Part shown: in pieces, positions 20,433 through 29,587 of the stretch
Numbering within the stretch: position 1 is the stretch's first letter
Layout of the letters: every line of letters begins with the position of its first letter
Assembly (NCBI GenBank): GCA_020851785.1
Contig: JADZCC010000034.1
Coordinates: 62,001 to 126,000 of the forward strand
Source of the DNA: Anaerolineales bacterium
GTDB lineage: Bacteria; Chloroflexota; Anaerolineae; Anaerolineales; Villigracilaceae
DNA: 64,000 nt
Reading direction: 5' to 3'
Program-made: the position numbers and the translations under genes
Notes under the pieces: generated by a model
Told to the model about the DNA's origin: nothing
Seen by the model: the letters and a program-made list of their open reading frames with translations, nothing else
Database searches by the model: none

Positions 20433-23432
20433 TTAGAACCCTTCCAGCTTGCTGAAATCCGCAACGCCGGTAGCCTGCGCGGCAATTCTTTGCAGTAAGC
20501 CCAGCCGGTTTTCGCGCACTTTCTGGTCTTCCGCCATCACCATCACCTTTTCAAAAAAGGCGTTGATTTCCGGCGTCAACTTCACCACAACCTTCAAAAA
20601 TCCTTCAACAGAAAACGACTGACTGCTGATGGCTTTTACCTGCGCGTATAAATCCTTTTCTTCTTTTTCAACCAGCCGGGCCTCATCCACTTTGAAAGTT
20701 TGTTTTTGATCGCGGGTGATACGAACACACCGCGCAAACGTGGCGAGGATGGCAGACCAATCTTCGCGCTTCACCCACGCCGAAAGCTGGTCCAACGACC
20801 AGACACAGGCCGCCGGGTTGGAGGCTTGTTCCGCCAAAACCGCTTCTACCTGATCGTGCTTGTAGCCCAGGTCTTTCAGCGTCACCGCCAAACGCCCGGC
20901 AATAAATTCCAGAATTTGTTTCTGCGCTTCATCCGTAACTTCAATCGGCTGAAGGCTCGCCGAAACCTTAACGATGTCTTTCAGATTAAATTGTTTTTTG
21001 TGTTCAATCAAAGGTTGCACCACGCCAATCGCGGCGCGGCGCAAGCCAAACGGGTCTTTGGTTCCGGTGGGCGCTAAACCAGCGGCAAATAAACCAACCA
21101 ACGAATCGATTCGATCCGCCAGCGCGATGGCCAGACCGGCCTGAGTCTGCGGGACGGTTTGATATTGCTCGCTGATTGCGTCTGCCACTTCCTTAGATTC
21201 GCCGCTTCGCAAAGCGTATTCGCCGCCAATGATGCCTTGCAGGGACGTCATCTCAGTGACCATTTGAGTGACAAGGTCGGCTTTCATTAAATAGGCGGCT
21301 CTTTGAGTAATTGGCAATTGGTTATTGGTAATTCCTAATAACGGTGCAATTTCTTTAACTAATTTGGCTATGCGCTCGGATTTATCCAGCATGGAGCCGA
21401 GTTTGGCGTGGAAGGTCAACGTCGCCAGCTTGGGGCGATATTCTTCGAGTTTGAGTTTCACATCTTCACGGACGAAGAAGTTTGCGTCGGCAAAGCGCGC
21501 GCCGAGGACGTGTTCATTCCCTTCGCGGACGGTGTCAATGCCGATGTCGTCGCCGTTGCGAATGGCGATGAAGTGCGGCAACAATCCCTCACCCCGTCTC
21601 GCTCCGCTCAACTCCCCTCTCCCAGCGGAAGAGGGGGCGGGGGTGAGGGGAAAATATCTTTGGTGCTTTTTCATCACCGAAATCAAAACATCTTTTGGCA
21701 GTTGAAGAAATTCAGGGTCGAAGCCGCCCATGACGGCGGTGGGCATTTCAACGAGGTTGGCGACTTCGCTCAGCAAACCTTCTTCAATAATGGCTGTACC
21801 GCCGACTAACTCTGCGGCTTGTTTGGCTTGTTCGATAATCGAATTTTTTCTTTCTTCTTTATCTAAGATGATGCCTGCTGTACGAATCACATCGAAATAC
21901 TGATCCGCAGATGGGATTTTGATTTCAGGAGAATCGTAAGGGCGTAATCCGCGACTGACATTACCTGAAACGACGCCAGCATATTCAAACGGGATGACTT
22001 GGTCGCCGAGTAAGGCAACGTACCAACGAATGGGACGGGAGAACGCAACGCCTGAAGCATTCCAGCGCATGGATTTTTCAAACTTGACGCTTTCCACAAG
22101 TTTGGGCAGGGCTTCCTGCAAAACCTCGGGCGTAGGTTTGCCTTTTTGTTTGACCACAGCGAAGACATATTTGCCTCCGCCCTCTTCGCGAATTTCTAAA
22201 GCAGATGGGTCAATGTTATTTTTCTTGGCGAAACCTAAACCGGCTTGTGTGGGTTTGCCATCTTTATCTATTGCTTTATCGGCAGGCGGGCCTTTGACGA
22301 CTTCTTCGCGGTCGGGCTGATGCGGGGCGAGAGAGTCAATAGAAACAACGATCCGCCTTGGGGTAGTAAAGATGCGGATGTCTTGATGGTCAAGGTGAAG
22401 TTCATCGAAGAGTTGCGAGATACGAGTTATGAGAAACGCGTAAGCGGAGTCCACATCACTAGCTGGAAGTTCTTCGACGCCGATTTCTAAGAGAAAGGTC
22501 GAAGGTCGAAGGTCAAAGGTTGAAGGTAACGATAGACTTGTGACCTGTGACTTGTGACTTTCTTTCAACAACGGATATTCAAGGCTCTTCCTTTGCTCTT
22601 CATAACTTTCGGCGACGCGTTTGGCCAGTTCGCGCATACGACGGAAAAAGGCCTGACGTTCGGCAACCGAAATTGCGCCGCGCGTGTCGAGCACGTTGAA
22701 CATGTGCGAGCATTTCAACACATAATCATGGGCGGGGACGATCAGATTTTGCGCGAGACAGGCATCGGCTTCGGCGGAAAATAAAGCATACATCTGGCGA
22801 ATGCGTTCGACGTCGGCGGTTTCAAAATAATATTTGGAATGTTCAAATTCTTCTTGACGGCGAATTTCACCGTACGTAACGCCCGCGCCGTATTCCTCAT
22901 TCCAAATCGCTTTGGCATTGTTGAGCGCAATTAAAATTCTTTCAAGCCCATACGTAATTTCAACCGAGATGGGGTCCAGCGCCACGCCACCCATCTGTTG
23001 AAAATAAGTGAACTGCGTGATCTCTTGCCCATCGAGCCAAACTTCCCAACCCAGCCCCCAAGCGGAGATGGCGGGCTGTTCCCAATTATCTTCCACAAAA
23101 CGGATGTCATGCTGGCGCGGATCAATGCCGAGGGCTTTGAGCGAATCAAGATACAGTTCCTGCGGATTGCTGGGGTCGGGCTTGAGGATGACTTGAAACT
23201 GGGTGTGGAGTTGAAAACGATTTGGGTTTTCGCCATAACGTCCATCGTCGGGTCGAACAGATGGTTCGACGTAGGCCACGTTCCACGGTTCGGGTCCAAG
23301 GACGCGCAAAAAGGTATTGGGATTCATCGTGCCCGCGCCAACTTGCGTGTAATACGGCTGGGTAATCAGGCATCCGTGCGACGCCCAGAAGTTTTGTAGT
23401 TTGAGGATGATGGATTGGAAGGAGGAAGGCAT
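20433..23432 (-). CDS. glyS: Glycyl-tRNA synthetase, fused alpha+beta subunits (GlyQS)
   Basis: Alpha: [47 protein letters not shown]. Beta: [23 protein letters not shown]...[12 protein letters not shown]. Single 999-aa ORF. Confidence 0.95.
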   Translation of the reverse strand: MPSSFQSIILKLQNFWASHGCLITQPYYTQVGAGTMNPNTFLRVLGPEPWNVAYVEPSVRPDDGRYGENPNRFQLHTQFQVILKPDPSNPQELYLDSLKALGIDPRQHDIRFVEDNWEQPAISAWGLGWEVWLDGQEITQFTYFQQMGGVALDPISVEITYGLERILIALNNAKAIWNEEYGAGVTYGEIRRQEEFEHSKYYFETADVERIRQMYALFSAEADACLAQNLIVPAHDYVLKCSHMFNVLDTRGAISVAERQAFFRRMRELAKRVAESYEEQRKSLEYPLLKESHKSQVTSLSLPSTFDLRPSTFLLEIGVEELPASDVDSAYAFLITRISQLFDELHLDHQDIRIFTTPRRIVVSIDSLAPHQPDREEVVKGPPADKAIDKDGKPTQAGLGFAKKNNIDPSALEIREEGGGKYVFAVVKQKGKPTPEVLQEALPKLVESVKFEKSMRWNASGVAFSRPIRWYVALLGDQVIPFEYAGVVSGNVSRGLRPYDSPEIKIPSADQYFDVIRTAGIILDKEERKNSIIEQAKQAAELVGGTAIIEEGLLSEVANLVEMPTAVMGGFDPEFLQLPKDVLISVMKKHQRYFPLTPAPSSAGRGELSGARRGEGLLPHFIAIRNGDDIGIDTVREGNEHVLGARFADANFFVREDVKLKLEEYRPKLATLTFHAKLGSMLDKSERIAKLVKEIAPLLGITNNQLPITQRAAYLMKADLVTQMVTEMTSLQGIIGGEYALRSGESKEVADAISEQYQTVPQTQAGLAIALADRIDSLVGLFAAGLAPTGTKDPFGLRRAAIGVVQPLIEHKKQFNLKDIVKVSASLQPIEVTDEAQKQILEFIAGRLAVTLKDLGYKHDQVEAVLAEQASNPAACVWSLDQLSAWVKREDWSAILATFARCVRITRDQKQTFKVDEARLVEKEEKDLYAQVKAISSQSFSVEGFLKVVVKLTPEINAFFEKVMVMAEDQKVRENRLGLLQRIAAQATGVADFSKLEGF
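21586..21652. repeat. R1-type palindromic element, in frame inside glyS
   Basis: ccctcaccccgtctcgctccgctcaactcccctctcccagcggaagagggggcgggggtgagggg; translates as [22 protein letters not shown]. Confidence 0.7.
22494..22562. repeat. Low-complexity repeat forming the GlyRS alpha-beta linker
   Basis: gaaaggtcgaaggtcgaaggtcaaaggttgaaggtaacgatagacttgtgacctgtgacttgtgactt. Confidence 0.7.
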
Positions 23433-23480
23433 GAGTTGTTAGTTACCAGTGGTTAGTTGAGTTTTTGAGTACAAAAGGGA

Positions 23481-24035
23481 TTATCTCGCCCGCAGTTTGT
23501 GAAAGTCACGAATCAGCGTGCTATCTGTCAGCGCCTCTTCAAATTGAGCCGGCCAATTCTCGATATAAACATCGTCTAAAGCATCCCCCTGCTTTTGAAC
23601 GACAGATTCAACATCGCCTCGATCTTTGGCGCGGGTGGAGAGCATTTTGTAAATAATCAGATCTTCGGCTGTGCACACGCAAATATTTTTTTCCAAAGTG
23701 AAGTCAATATCACGCGCCCGTTTAATGGCAGTCTCATCAAAGATCGTATCCGCCAGCATCACGTCAATGCGAACGCCGTTAGAATCTCGAAAAAATGCCA
23801 ACCCAAGGCGACGAAACGATTCATCTGAATTATCTTGAAGCGGCGTAAACGCATTCAACAACGTTAACAATTGACTGCGATTTTCACGCGAGACCAAGAC
23901 CTTCATATCAATGTCGCGTGTGAGGCGTGGCTCGCCCCAGATCGCAACAGCAATCCCACCAATGGCCATGACAGGTACGCCTTCCTTTTTCAGGAAGTTT
24001 TGAAAGGCGATCACGGAATCAATCAGGTCGTTCAT
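23481..24035 (-). CDS. Nucleotidyltransferase-fold protein (AbiEii/MNT-like)
   Basis: AIGGIAVAIWGEPRLTRDIDMKVLV NTase motif; TAEDLIIYKMLSTRAKDRGDVESV. Confidence 0.78.
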   Translation of the reverse strand: MNDLIDSVIAFQNFLKKEGVPVMAIGGIAVAIWGEPRLTRDIDMKVLVSRENRSQLLTLLNAFTPLQDNSDESFRRLGLAFFRDSNGVRIDVMLADTIFDETAIKRARDIDFTLEKNICVCTAEDLIIYKMLSTRAKDRGDVESVVQKQGDALDDVYIENWPAQFEEALTDSTLIRDFHKLRAR

Positions 24036-24310
24036 GGCTTATGGGCGTTCAGAATTGCCAACCGCGTCTGGAGTTGAATCAGCGCCTGATTGCGTTCTTC
24101 CCGAAACAAGGTCTCGGTCTCCTGCAACCATGGCTCGAATTCCACCATCAACGCAAAAAACTGCCGCACACCTTCCAGCGGGGATAAGGAGCGCAACAAG
24201 CGTGTCTCTTCGGCATAAATAGCGTCCCAATTTATGGCAGTATTCTTTAACATCTTTTCAATTCCATCCGGCGTGTTTAGTTGATTATACCCGTTCCTGT
24301 TAAACGCCAA
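24032..24310 (-). CDS. Small helical protein of unknown function, 4-bp overlap with the NTase gene
   Basis: Overlapping ORF in the same direction; start uncertain (internal Met LKNTAINWDAIY possible). Confidence 0.55.
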   Translation of the reverse strand: MAFNRNGYNQLNTPDGIEKMLKNTAINWDAIYAEETRLLRSLSPLEGVRQFFALMVEFEPWLQETETLFREERNQALIQLQTRLAILNAHKP

Positions 24311-24329
24311 CGCAGGATATAGTCAAGCG

Positions 24330-24394
24330 CATCCGTGCGACGCCCAGAAGTCTTGCAGTTTGAGGATGATCTCTTGAAAAGATGATTTTGGCAT
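24330..24394 (-). pseudogene. Truncated, diverged second copy of the glyS 5' end
   Basis: Reverse complement reads MPKSSFQEIILKLQDFWASHGCA then stop; compare gly[25 protein letters not shown]. Confidence 0.85.
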
Positions 24395-24533
24395 TCGATA
24401 TTCGCTATTCGATATTCGGATTTTGTTGAAGTGAGGGGATTATAACTGATGGGAAGACCGTGGGCGATTTTTATTGTCTATCGTCCACGGTCTATTGTTC
24501 AAATAGCTTTACGCGCCTCTTTAGGGCGATTTT

Positions 24534-26105
24534 CTACGGGGACGAGCGGGCGCAACGGAAGCCAACGACAGTGCTTGCATACGAAAGACCGCTACTAAGG
24601 CGGTTAATCATACGTATATCGCTAACATCACTCCATGAGCCGCCGCGTAAGATGCGAAATGTACCAGAACCCGGACCTTGTGGGTTTAAAACAGGCGAGT
24701 TTTGATAATATTTTTCAGCATACCAATCCGCCACCCATTCCCAAACATTGCCCGCCATATTGTACATGCCATACGGGCTTTTTCCGCTTTCATAACCCGT
24801 CACTTCGGTTGTATCACCTATGCAACTGGCATAGTTAGCCTGACCACAAGCGCTATTTTCACCCCACGGATACGTCCTGCCGTCCGTGCCTCGGGCGGCT
24901 TTTTCCCATTGAGCTTCGGTGGGTAAACTGGCATCGCGCCACTTGCAGTATGCATTGGCTTGGTTCCAGTCCACGTTGACTACCGGGTAATTATCAAACT
25001 GTGAATTACCGTAATAACTATCACGAGTGGAGGAGCCTATATCTTGTGGCGGGGTACAGCCGCCTGTCTTCACACAGGCTTTGTAAGCGGCGTTGGTCAC
25101 TTCGTAGATATCCATGTAGAAGGCGTCGAGATATACCAAGTGAAGCGGTTTTTCATCTTCTTCGCTGTTATTGCTTCCCATTGCAAATTGGCCTGCCGGT
25201 ACAAGTCCCATTTTTATGTCTTTGTCATCGGTGATTTCAGCAGGCAACGATGTAGGCACAGGTGTTTGAGAAGCGGGTATTTGAGTCTCTGTAGGCGTAG
25301 GTGAAAATATCTTTATAAACCAAGGCGAACTGATCAGCGCGGCAAGGATTGTGCCGACCAGTCCGATCAACGCGACGATGACGGCAGTCTTCGGCTTGCG
25401 GGGTGGGTTTGTTTTCTTCGGTTCAGGTTTGGCGGGCTGAGGTTTTTCAGGCGCTGACTTTTCCTGATTGCCAAAATTGATTACGTTGCCGCTACCTGAA
25501 ACGATCACGCTCCCTTTTACATCGCCGCCAACATCCACGTTATCTGGCGCGGGAGTGGGATGCGTTTGAGGTTTAGGTTTTACTTCTTTTGGTTCGGGGA
25601 ATTTCTTTTCTTCAACAACCGGCTTAATCTCAATAGTTGTTTCACCCGCTTTGGGCAATTGCACTGTGGCGCGTTCCAACTGCGAGGCGCGCAGTTTCAG
25701 AGACTGCATCAGTTTGGTATAGCCCGCCTTTTCATACAAATCCACGGCGTGATATTTTTTCAAACTAAAGGGCAGTTCGCATTCCTCGAGCCGCGCAGGG
25801 ATGATGAAGATGCGTCCATCCGGCATTTCCATCGCTTTGTCTAAAGCGAACTTGATTTCCTTTTGGACGTAGCCCTCTTTATCCACCGAGTTTGGGCTTA
25901 GACAAATGATGATTGCGTCCGAGGAATGCAGAGCCTTCGGGATTTCCACTTCCCAATTCTGCCCGGGAATCAAATCCTCCGCATCCAGCCAGGGTTGGAC
26001 GCCGCGCCGCTTCAAGGCGCGGTACAACTCCCGCACCTTCGGCTTGTCGGCGGAGGCGTGGCAAAGGAAGACTTTGAGGGGGCGTTTTTGGTCAGCGGAC
26101 TTCAT
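24534..26105 (-). CDS. TIR domain - TM - FGE/sulfatase-modifying-factor-like domain protein
   Basis: TIR: KVFLCHASADKPKVRELYRALKRRGVQPWLDAEDLIPGQNWEVEIPKALHSSDAIIICLSPNSV. TM: TAVIVALIGLVGTILAALI. FGE: FYMDIYEVTNAAYKACV, LPTEAQWEKAARG, YPWG, NMAGNVWEWVADWY, LRGGSWSD, VVGFRCA. Confidence 0.92.
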   Translation of the reverse strand: MKSADQKRPLKVFLCHASADKPKVRELYRALKRRGVQPWLDAEDLIPGQNWEVEIPKALHSSDAIIICLSPNSVDKEGYVQKEIKFALDKAMEMPDGRIFIIPARLEECELPFSLKKYHAVDLYEKAGYTKLMQSLKLRASQLERATVQLPKAGETTIEIKPVVEEKKFPEPKEVKPKPQTHPTPAPDNVDVGGDVKGSVIVSGSGNVINFGNQEKSAPEKPQPAKPEPKKTNPPRKPKTAVIVALIGLVGTILAALISSPWFIKIFSPTPTETQIPASQTPVPTSLPAEITDDKDIKMGLVPAGQFAMGSNNSEEDEKPLHLVYLDAFYMDIYEVTNAAYKACVKTGGCTPPQDIGSSTRDSYYGNSQFDNYPVVNVDWNQANAYCKWRDASLPTEAQWEKAARGTDGRTYPWGENSACGQANYASCIGDTTEVTGYESGKSPYGMYNMAGNVWEWVADWYAEKYYQNSPVLNPQGPGSGTFRILRGGSWSDVSDIRMINRLSSGLSYASTVVGFRCARSSP

Positions 26106-26197
26106 AACGGATTCGCGGAGTCAAACGGATTTTAGTCCCATACATGGGGCAATTATACATGCTGAGTCCGGTTTTATCCGCAATTCTACGAGAGCGT

Positions 26198-26447
26198 CAT
26201 TCACAAGTTCAACGCAAAGGCGCAAAGTGAAACTCAACCAACTCATATCTTGAGTCCGTTTTCATCCGCTATTCCGTGAAAAAGTTCGCTTACCTATCCG
26301 CTATTCCGTGAAAGAATCCGCTTACCCATCCGCTACTCCGTAACAGAGTCCATTCACAAACTCAACGCAAAGGCGCAAAGTGAAATTCAACCAACTCATA
26401 TCCTGAGTCCGTTTTTATCCGCTATTCCGTGAAAAAGTCCGTTTACC
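26198..26447. repeat. Tandem duplication of a 97-bp unit (153-bp period) containing R2-type repeats
   Basis: 26198-26294 and 26351-26447 differ at about 7 positions by eye; internal tatccgctattccgtgaaa units. Confidence 0.8.
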
Positions 26448-26486
26448 CGCTTCCATCCGTTCACGTTTATGGTAGCATAAGGGCTT

Positions 26487-27596
26487 GTGATTCCCGGACT
26501 GGACGGCCTCCGCGCCATCGCCTTCTTGGTGGTCTTCTTCTTTCACACGCGCAACCTGCCCTTTGGCTGGCTGGGCGTGCAATTATTTTTTGTGTTATCC
26601 GGCTTTCTAATTACGGACATCCTGCTGAGGATGAAAGACCAACTGCCGCGCCGCGACTTCTTCATCAAGTTTTATGGGCGGCGTTTTTTACGCATCTTCC
26701 CGCTCTATTATTTTTATCTGGCGCTGGTCGTCGTTTTTATTTTCGTCCTGCCTTCGTTAAAATTAAACCTGCTCAACCAGGAATTAAACAAAAGTTATTT
26801 CAATCAGATTTGGGTGGCGGCGTTTTACGTCTACGACTTCTTCCACGCCAGCGCCTTCTTTGAACGCAGTCGCTTCTTCACGCACCTTTGGTCGCTCTCG
26901 GTCGAAGAGCAGTTTTACCTGCTCTGGCCTTTGCTCATCTTCCTCACGCCGCGCGATAAATTCAAACGACTCTGTCTAACCGCCATCGGAGCCGGTTTCA
27001 GCCTGCGCCTGATCATCTCCTTAATCTATCGGACGCAGGCCCTGCCCTGGTTGTTGACCGACCCGCAACAGGCGGTGAACGTCCTGCCGTTTTCGCATCT
27101 GGATGCCTTCGCCTTCGGCGCGTACATCTCCCGCTTTGAACTGCCGCGCCCGCGCCTGCAATTGCTCAGCCTGAGCATTCTCATCCCGCTCCTCGGCCTC
27201 GGCGCCGATTATCTTTCCAAAGGAAGCGTCAGCGCCGCGCTGGGGTATGACCTGCCCCTCACCGGCTACTACAAGGAAGTTTGGGGCTACACTTTATTAA
27301 ACTATTTTTTCGCCGTGTTAATCTATTGCGTGGCCAAGACCAATTTACTAACCAGGTTTCTGGAAAGCCCGCCGCTTAAATACCTTGGAAAAATCTCGTA
27401 TGGTTTATATGTTTACCATTATGGAATCATCGCCATTTTCGTCGCCATTTTTCATAAATATGGATTAGACTATGCCCTGCGTTCGCCGCAAATGTTCGTC
27501 AGCGCCTTCAGCGCCACACTCGCGATCGCCTCGCTCAGTTTTTATTTATTGGAAAAACCGCTGATCTTGCTTAAAGGTAAATACTTCAAAACCTGA
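26487..27596 (+). CDS. Acyltransferase 3 family membrane protein (OafA/YrhL-like)
   Basis: GLDGLRAIAFLVVFFFHTRNL, GVQLFFVLSGFLITDILL, HLWSLSVEEQFYLLWPL, GKISYGLYVYHY; GTG start. Confidence 0.93.
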   Translation: MIPGLDGLRAIAFLVVFFFHTRNLPFGWLGVQLFFVLSGFLITDILLRMKDQLPRRDFFIKFYGRRFLRIFPLYYFYLALVVVFIFVLPSLKLNLLNQELNKSYFNQIWVAAFYVYDFFHASAFFERSRFFTHLWSLSVEEQFYLLWPLLIFLTPRDKFKRLCLTAIGAGFSLRLIISLIYRTQALPWLLTDPQQAVNVLPFSHLDAFAFGAYISRFELPRPRLQLLSLSILIPLLGLGADYLSKGSVSAALGYDLPLTGYYKEVWGYTLLNYFFAVLIYCVAKTNLLTRFLESPPLKYLGKISYGLYVYHYGIIAIFVAIFHKYGLDYALRSPQMFVSAFSATLAIASLSFYLLEKPLILLKGKYFKT

Positions 27597-27628
27597 CAAT
27601 CCACATCGCCGAAAGGGTTTCTGTAGTC

Positions 27629-28399
27629 ATGGGCCTCGCCGACCTTCACATCCACAGCATCTACTCCCCAGATGCCACCATCACCATCCGCGCCATCCTT
27701 AAGCAAGCCTCAGATGTCCAACTCAACGTCATCGCCATTACCGATCACGACGAAATTCGCGGCGCGCTCGAAGCCGCCAAAATCGCGCACGAATACGACC
27801 TGGAAGTCGTCCCCGGCGCAGAAATCTCCACCAAAGACGGTCACCTCGTCGCCTTGTTCATCCACGAAGTTCCGCCCGCCGGTCGTTCCCTCATTGAAAC
27901 GCTGATCGCGATTGGCGAACAAGGCGGGCTGGCCATTGCGCCGCACCCTTTCAACGGCCTGCCCGGAAGCCTGAGCATGGAAGCCGTCGTTGGAGCGCTC
28001 ACCCACCCCTATGCCAAAACCGTCCTCAAAGGCATGGAGACTCACAACATGAGCACGCACAGCTTTAACAGCGCCGCGCAAAAACTTGCCATCTATCTGC
28101 CGCTGGCCAAAATCGCCTCCAGCGACGCGCACCTCTACTGGGCCATCGGCGCCGGGCGCACACAATTTGAAGGCGACACCGCGCAAGACTTACGGTACGC
28201 CATCGAAAACAACGCCACCATGCCCATCCCCTACGAGGAAGAACTCTCCGCCCGGGCCGTCTTCAGTTGGATGCGCAGAATCACCCTCCGTCAGTTTGGC
28301 TACGCCTCCGATTCGCCCTCCGCCTCACAACCGATCAACACGCAAAAAATCGCCAGAACGCTCATCCGCAAAATTAAAAGAAAAGAACCGGCTGAATAA
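27629..28399 (+). CDS. PHP-domain metal-dependent phosphoesterase
   Basis: LADLHIHSIYSPDA, ITDHDEIRGA, EISTKDGHLVALF, SSDAHLYWAIGAG. Confidence 0.9.
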   Translation: MGLADLHIHSIYSPDATITIRAILKQASDVQLNVIAITDHDEIRGALEAAKIAHEYDLEVVPGAEISTKDGHLVALFIHEVPPAGRSLIETLIAIGEQGGLAIAPHPFNGLPGSLSMEAVVGALTHPYAKTVLKGMETHNMSTHSFNSAAQKLAIYLPLAKIASSDAHLYWAIGAGRTQFEGDTAQDLRYAIENNATMPIPYEEELSARAVFSWMRRITLRQFGYASDSPSASQPINTQKIARTLIRKIKRKEPAE

Positions 28400-28410
28400 G
28401 CGGTTCTTTT

Positions 28411-29169
28411 TTAGACTTTGACTTGCTTGATGAAATTCGGCGTATTGAGTTGACGTTCGAGCAGATGCGTAAAATAAGATTGCATTAACTGTTCCGCCTC
28501 TTTCTGGACCTCGAAGTTGGGCCGCGCGCGAGCGGCCTCGCGGTACGTTGACCTTTGGAAGTGCCGCAAATATTTAAGCGCTTCCAGCGAAATCCTCAAC
28601 AGGTTGGGAACGCCATCCCCGCAACGCGAGCAAATGGCGCCGCCCGCCGTAAACGAAAAGAACTGGTCTTCGGGCAAAATCTCCCGCCCACAATTGGCGC
28701 ACGCAAACAACTGCGGACGAAACCCAACCGCGTCCAACAGGCGCATTTCATAATAGCGCAGAGCCAGCCAACTATCGGATTCTTTTTCCAGACGGCTCAA
28801 TGTATCGGTGAGCAATTTGAAAACGGTCGGATTGCCGCCCTCCTCTTCGTAAGAAAAACGGAGCAGTAACTCGGCCGCATAGGCCGCGTAACTAATCTTT
28901 GCCAAATCGTCATGTAAAGCCAAAAAGGCGTTTACCGTTTCCACCTGCGTCACTATCAACAAATCCCGCCCCTTGGCCAACTGCACGCTGATCTGCGTAA
29001 ATGGCTGTAAATGCCCCGCCTTGCGCGAAGTAACTTTGCGCGCGCCCTTCGCCAACGCGCGAAGCAGGCCTTGCTCGCGGGTATATAACGTCAGCAGACG
29101 GTCGGCCTCGCCCCAATCGCCATGCCGCAACACCACCGCCGAAGCGCGAAACGAGCGAAAGTCAGCCAT
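28411..29169 (-). CDS. recO: DNA repair protein RecO
   Basis: RASAVVLRHGDWGEADRLLTLYTREQGLLRALAKGARK; CxxC...CxxC zinc module. Confidence 0.93.
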   Translation of the reverse strand: MADFRSFRASAVVLRHGDWGEADRLLTLYTREQGLLRALAKGARKVTSRKAGHLQPFTQISVQLAKGRDLLIVTQVETVNAFLALHDDLAKISYAAYAAELLLRFSYEEEGGNPTVFKLLTDTLSRLEKESDSWLALRYYEMRLLDAVGFRPQLFACANCGREILPEDQFFSFTAGGAICSRCGDGVPNLLRISLEALKYLRHFQRSTYREAARARPNFEVQKEAEQLMQSYFTHLLERQLNTPNFIKQVKV

Positions 29170-29569
29170 TTTGCAAATGCCTGGGCGTGAACGCCTCAGG
29201 CAATAGTTCTGCGACGGTCAGCGCTTTGTGCAAATGACCTTCGCCATCCGCCAGCAAAACCAGCGTCTCCAGTCCAAATTCAGCCATCACCTGGCGGCAT
29301 CCGCCACAGGGCGAGCCGCCGTTGTTGGTGACCACGGCAATGATCTCAAATTCCGTTTCGCCTTCGGAAACCGCCTTAAAGATCGCCACCCGTTCGGCGC
29401 ACATCGTTTGCGGGTAGGCCGCGTTTTCAACGTTCACGCCGGTATATAAACGTCCACTTTTGGTGCGTAAAGCCGCGCCCACTGGATAATTGGAATACGG
29501 CACATACGCGCGGCGGCGGGCTTCGTTCGCCAAATCAACCAGGGCTTGTTGTTCTTCTTGTTTAATCAT
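29162..29569 (-). CDS. cdd: Cytidine deaminase
   Basis: YVPYSNYPVGAAL, NVENAAYPQTMCAERVAIFKAVSEG, GGSPCGGCRQVMAEF. Confidence 0.96.
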   Translation of the reverse strand: MIKQEEQQALVDLANEARRRAYVPYSNYPVGAALRTKSGRLYTGVNVENAAYPQTMCAERVAIFKAVSEGETEFEIIAVVTNNGGSPCGGCRQVMAEFGLETLVLLADGEGHLHKALTVAELLPEAFTPRHLQNG

Positions 29570-29587
29570 CTTCGCCTACATTAAGTT

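Noticed and set aside
24449-24507. agaccgtgggcgat...atcgtccacggtct inverted repeat as a regulatory element
   Set aside because: Resembles common low-complexity intergenic filler; no supporting context.
24534-24700. Diversity-generating retroelement variable region at the FGE C-terminus
   Set aside because: The FGE/C-lectin fold is compatible, but no reverse transcriptase or template repeat is seen in the window.
24534-26105. Annotation as a sulfatase-maturing formylglycine-generating enzyme
   Set aside because: Catalytic Cys pair not seen at the expected place, no sulfatase nearby, and the protein is a TIR-TM fusion.
26198-26447. Possible CRISPR array
   Set aside because: Repeats are few, imperfect and unevenly spaced, units are longer than typical, and there are no cas genes. 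Better explained as tandem duplication of a dispersed repeat.
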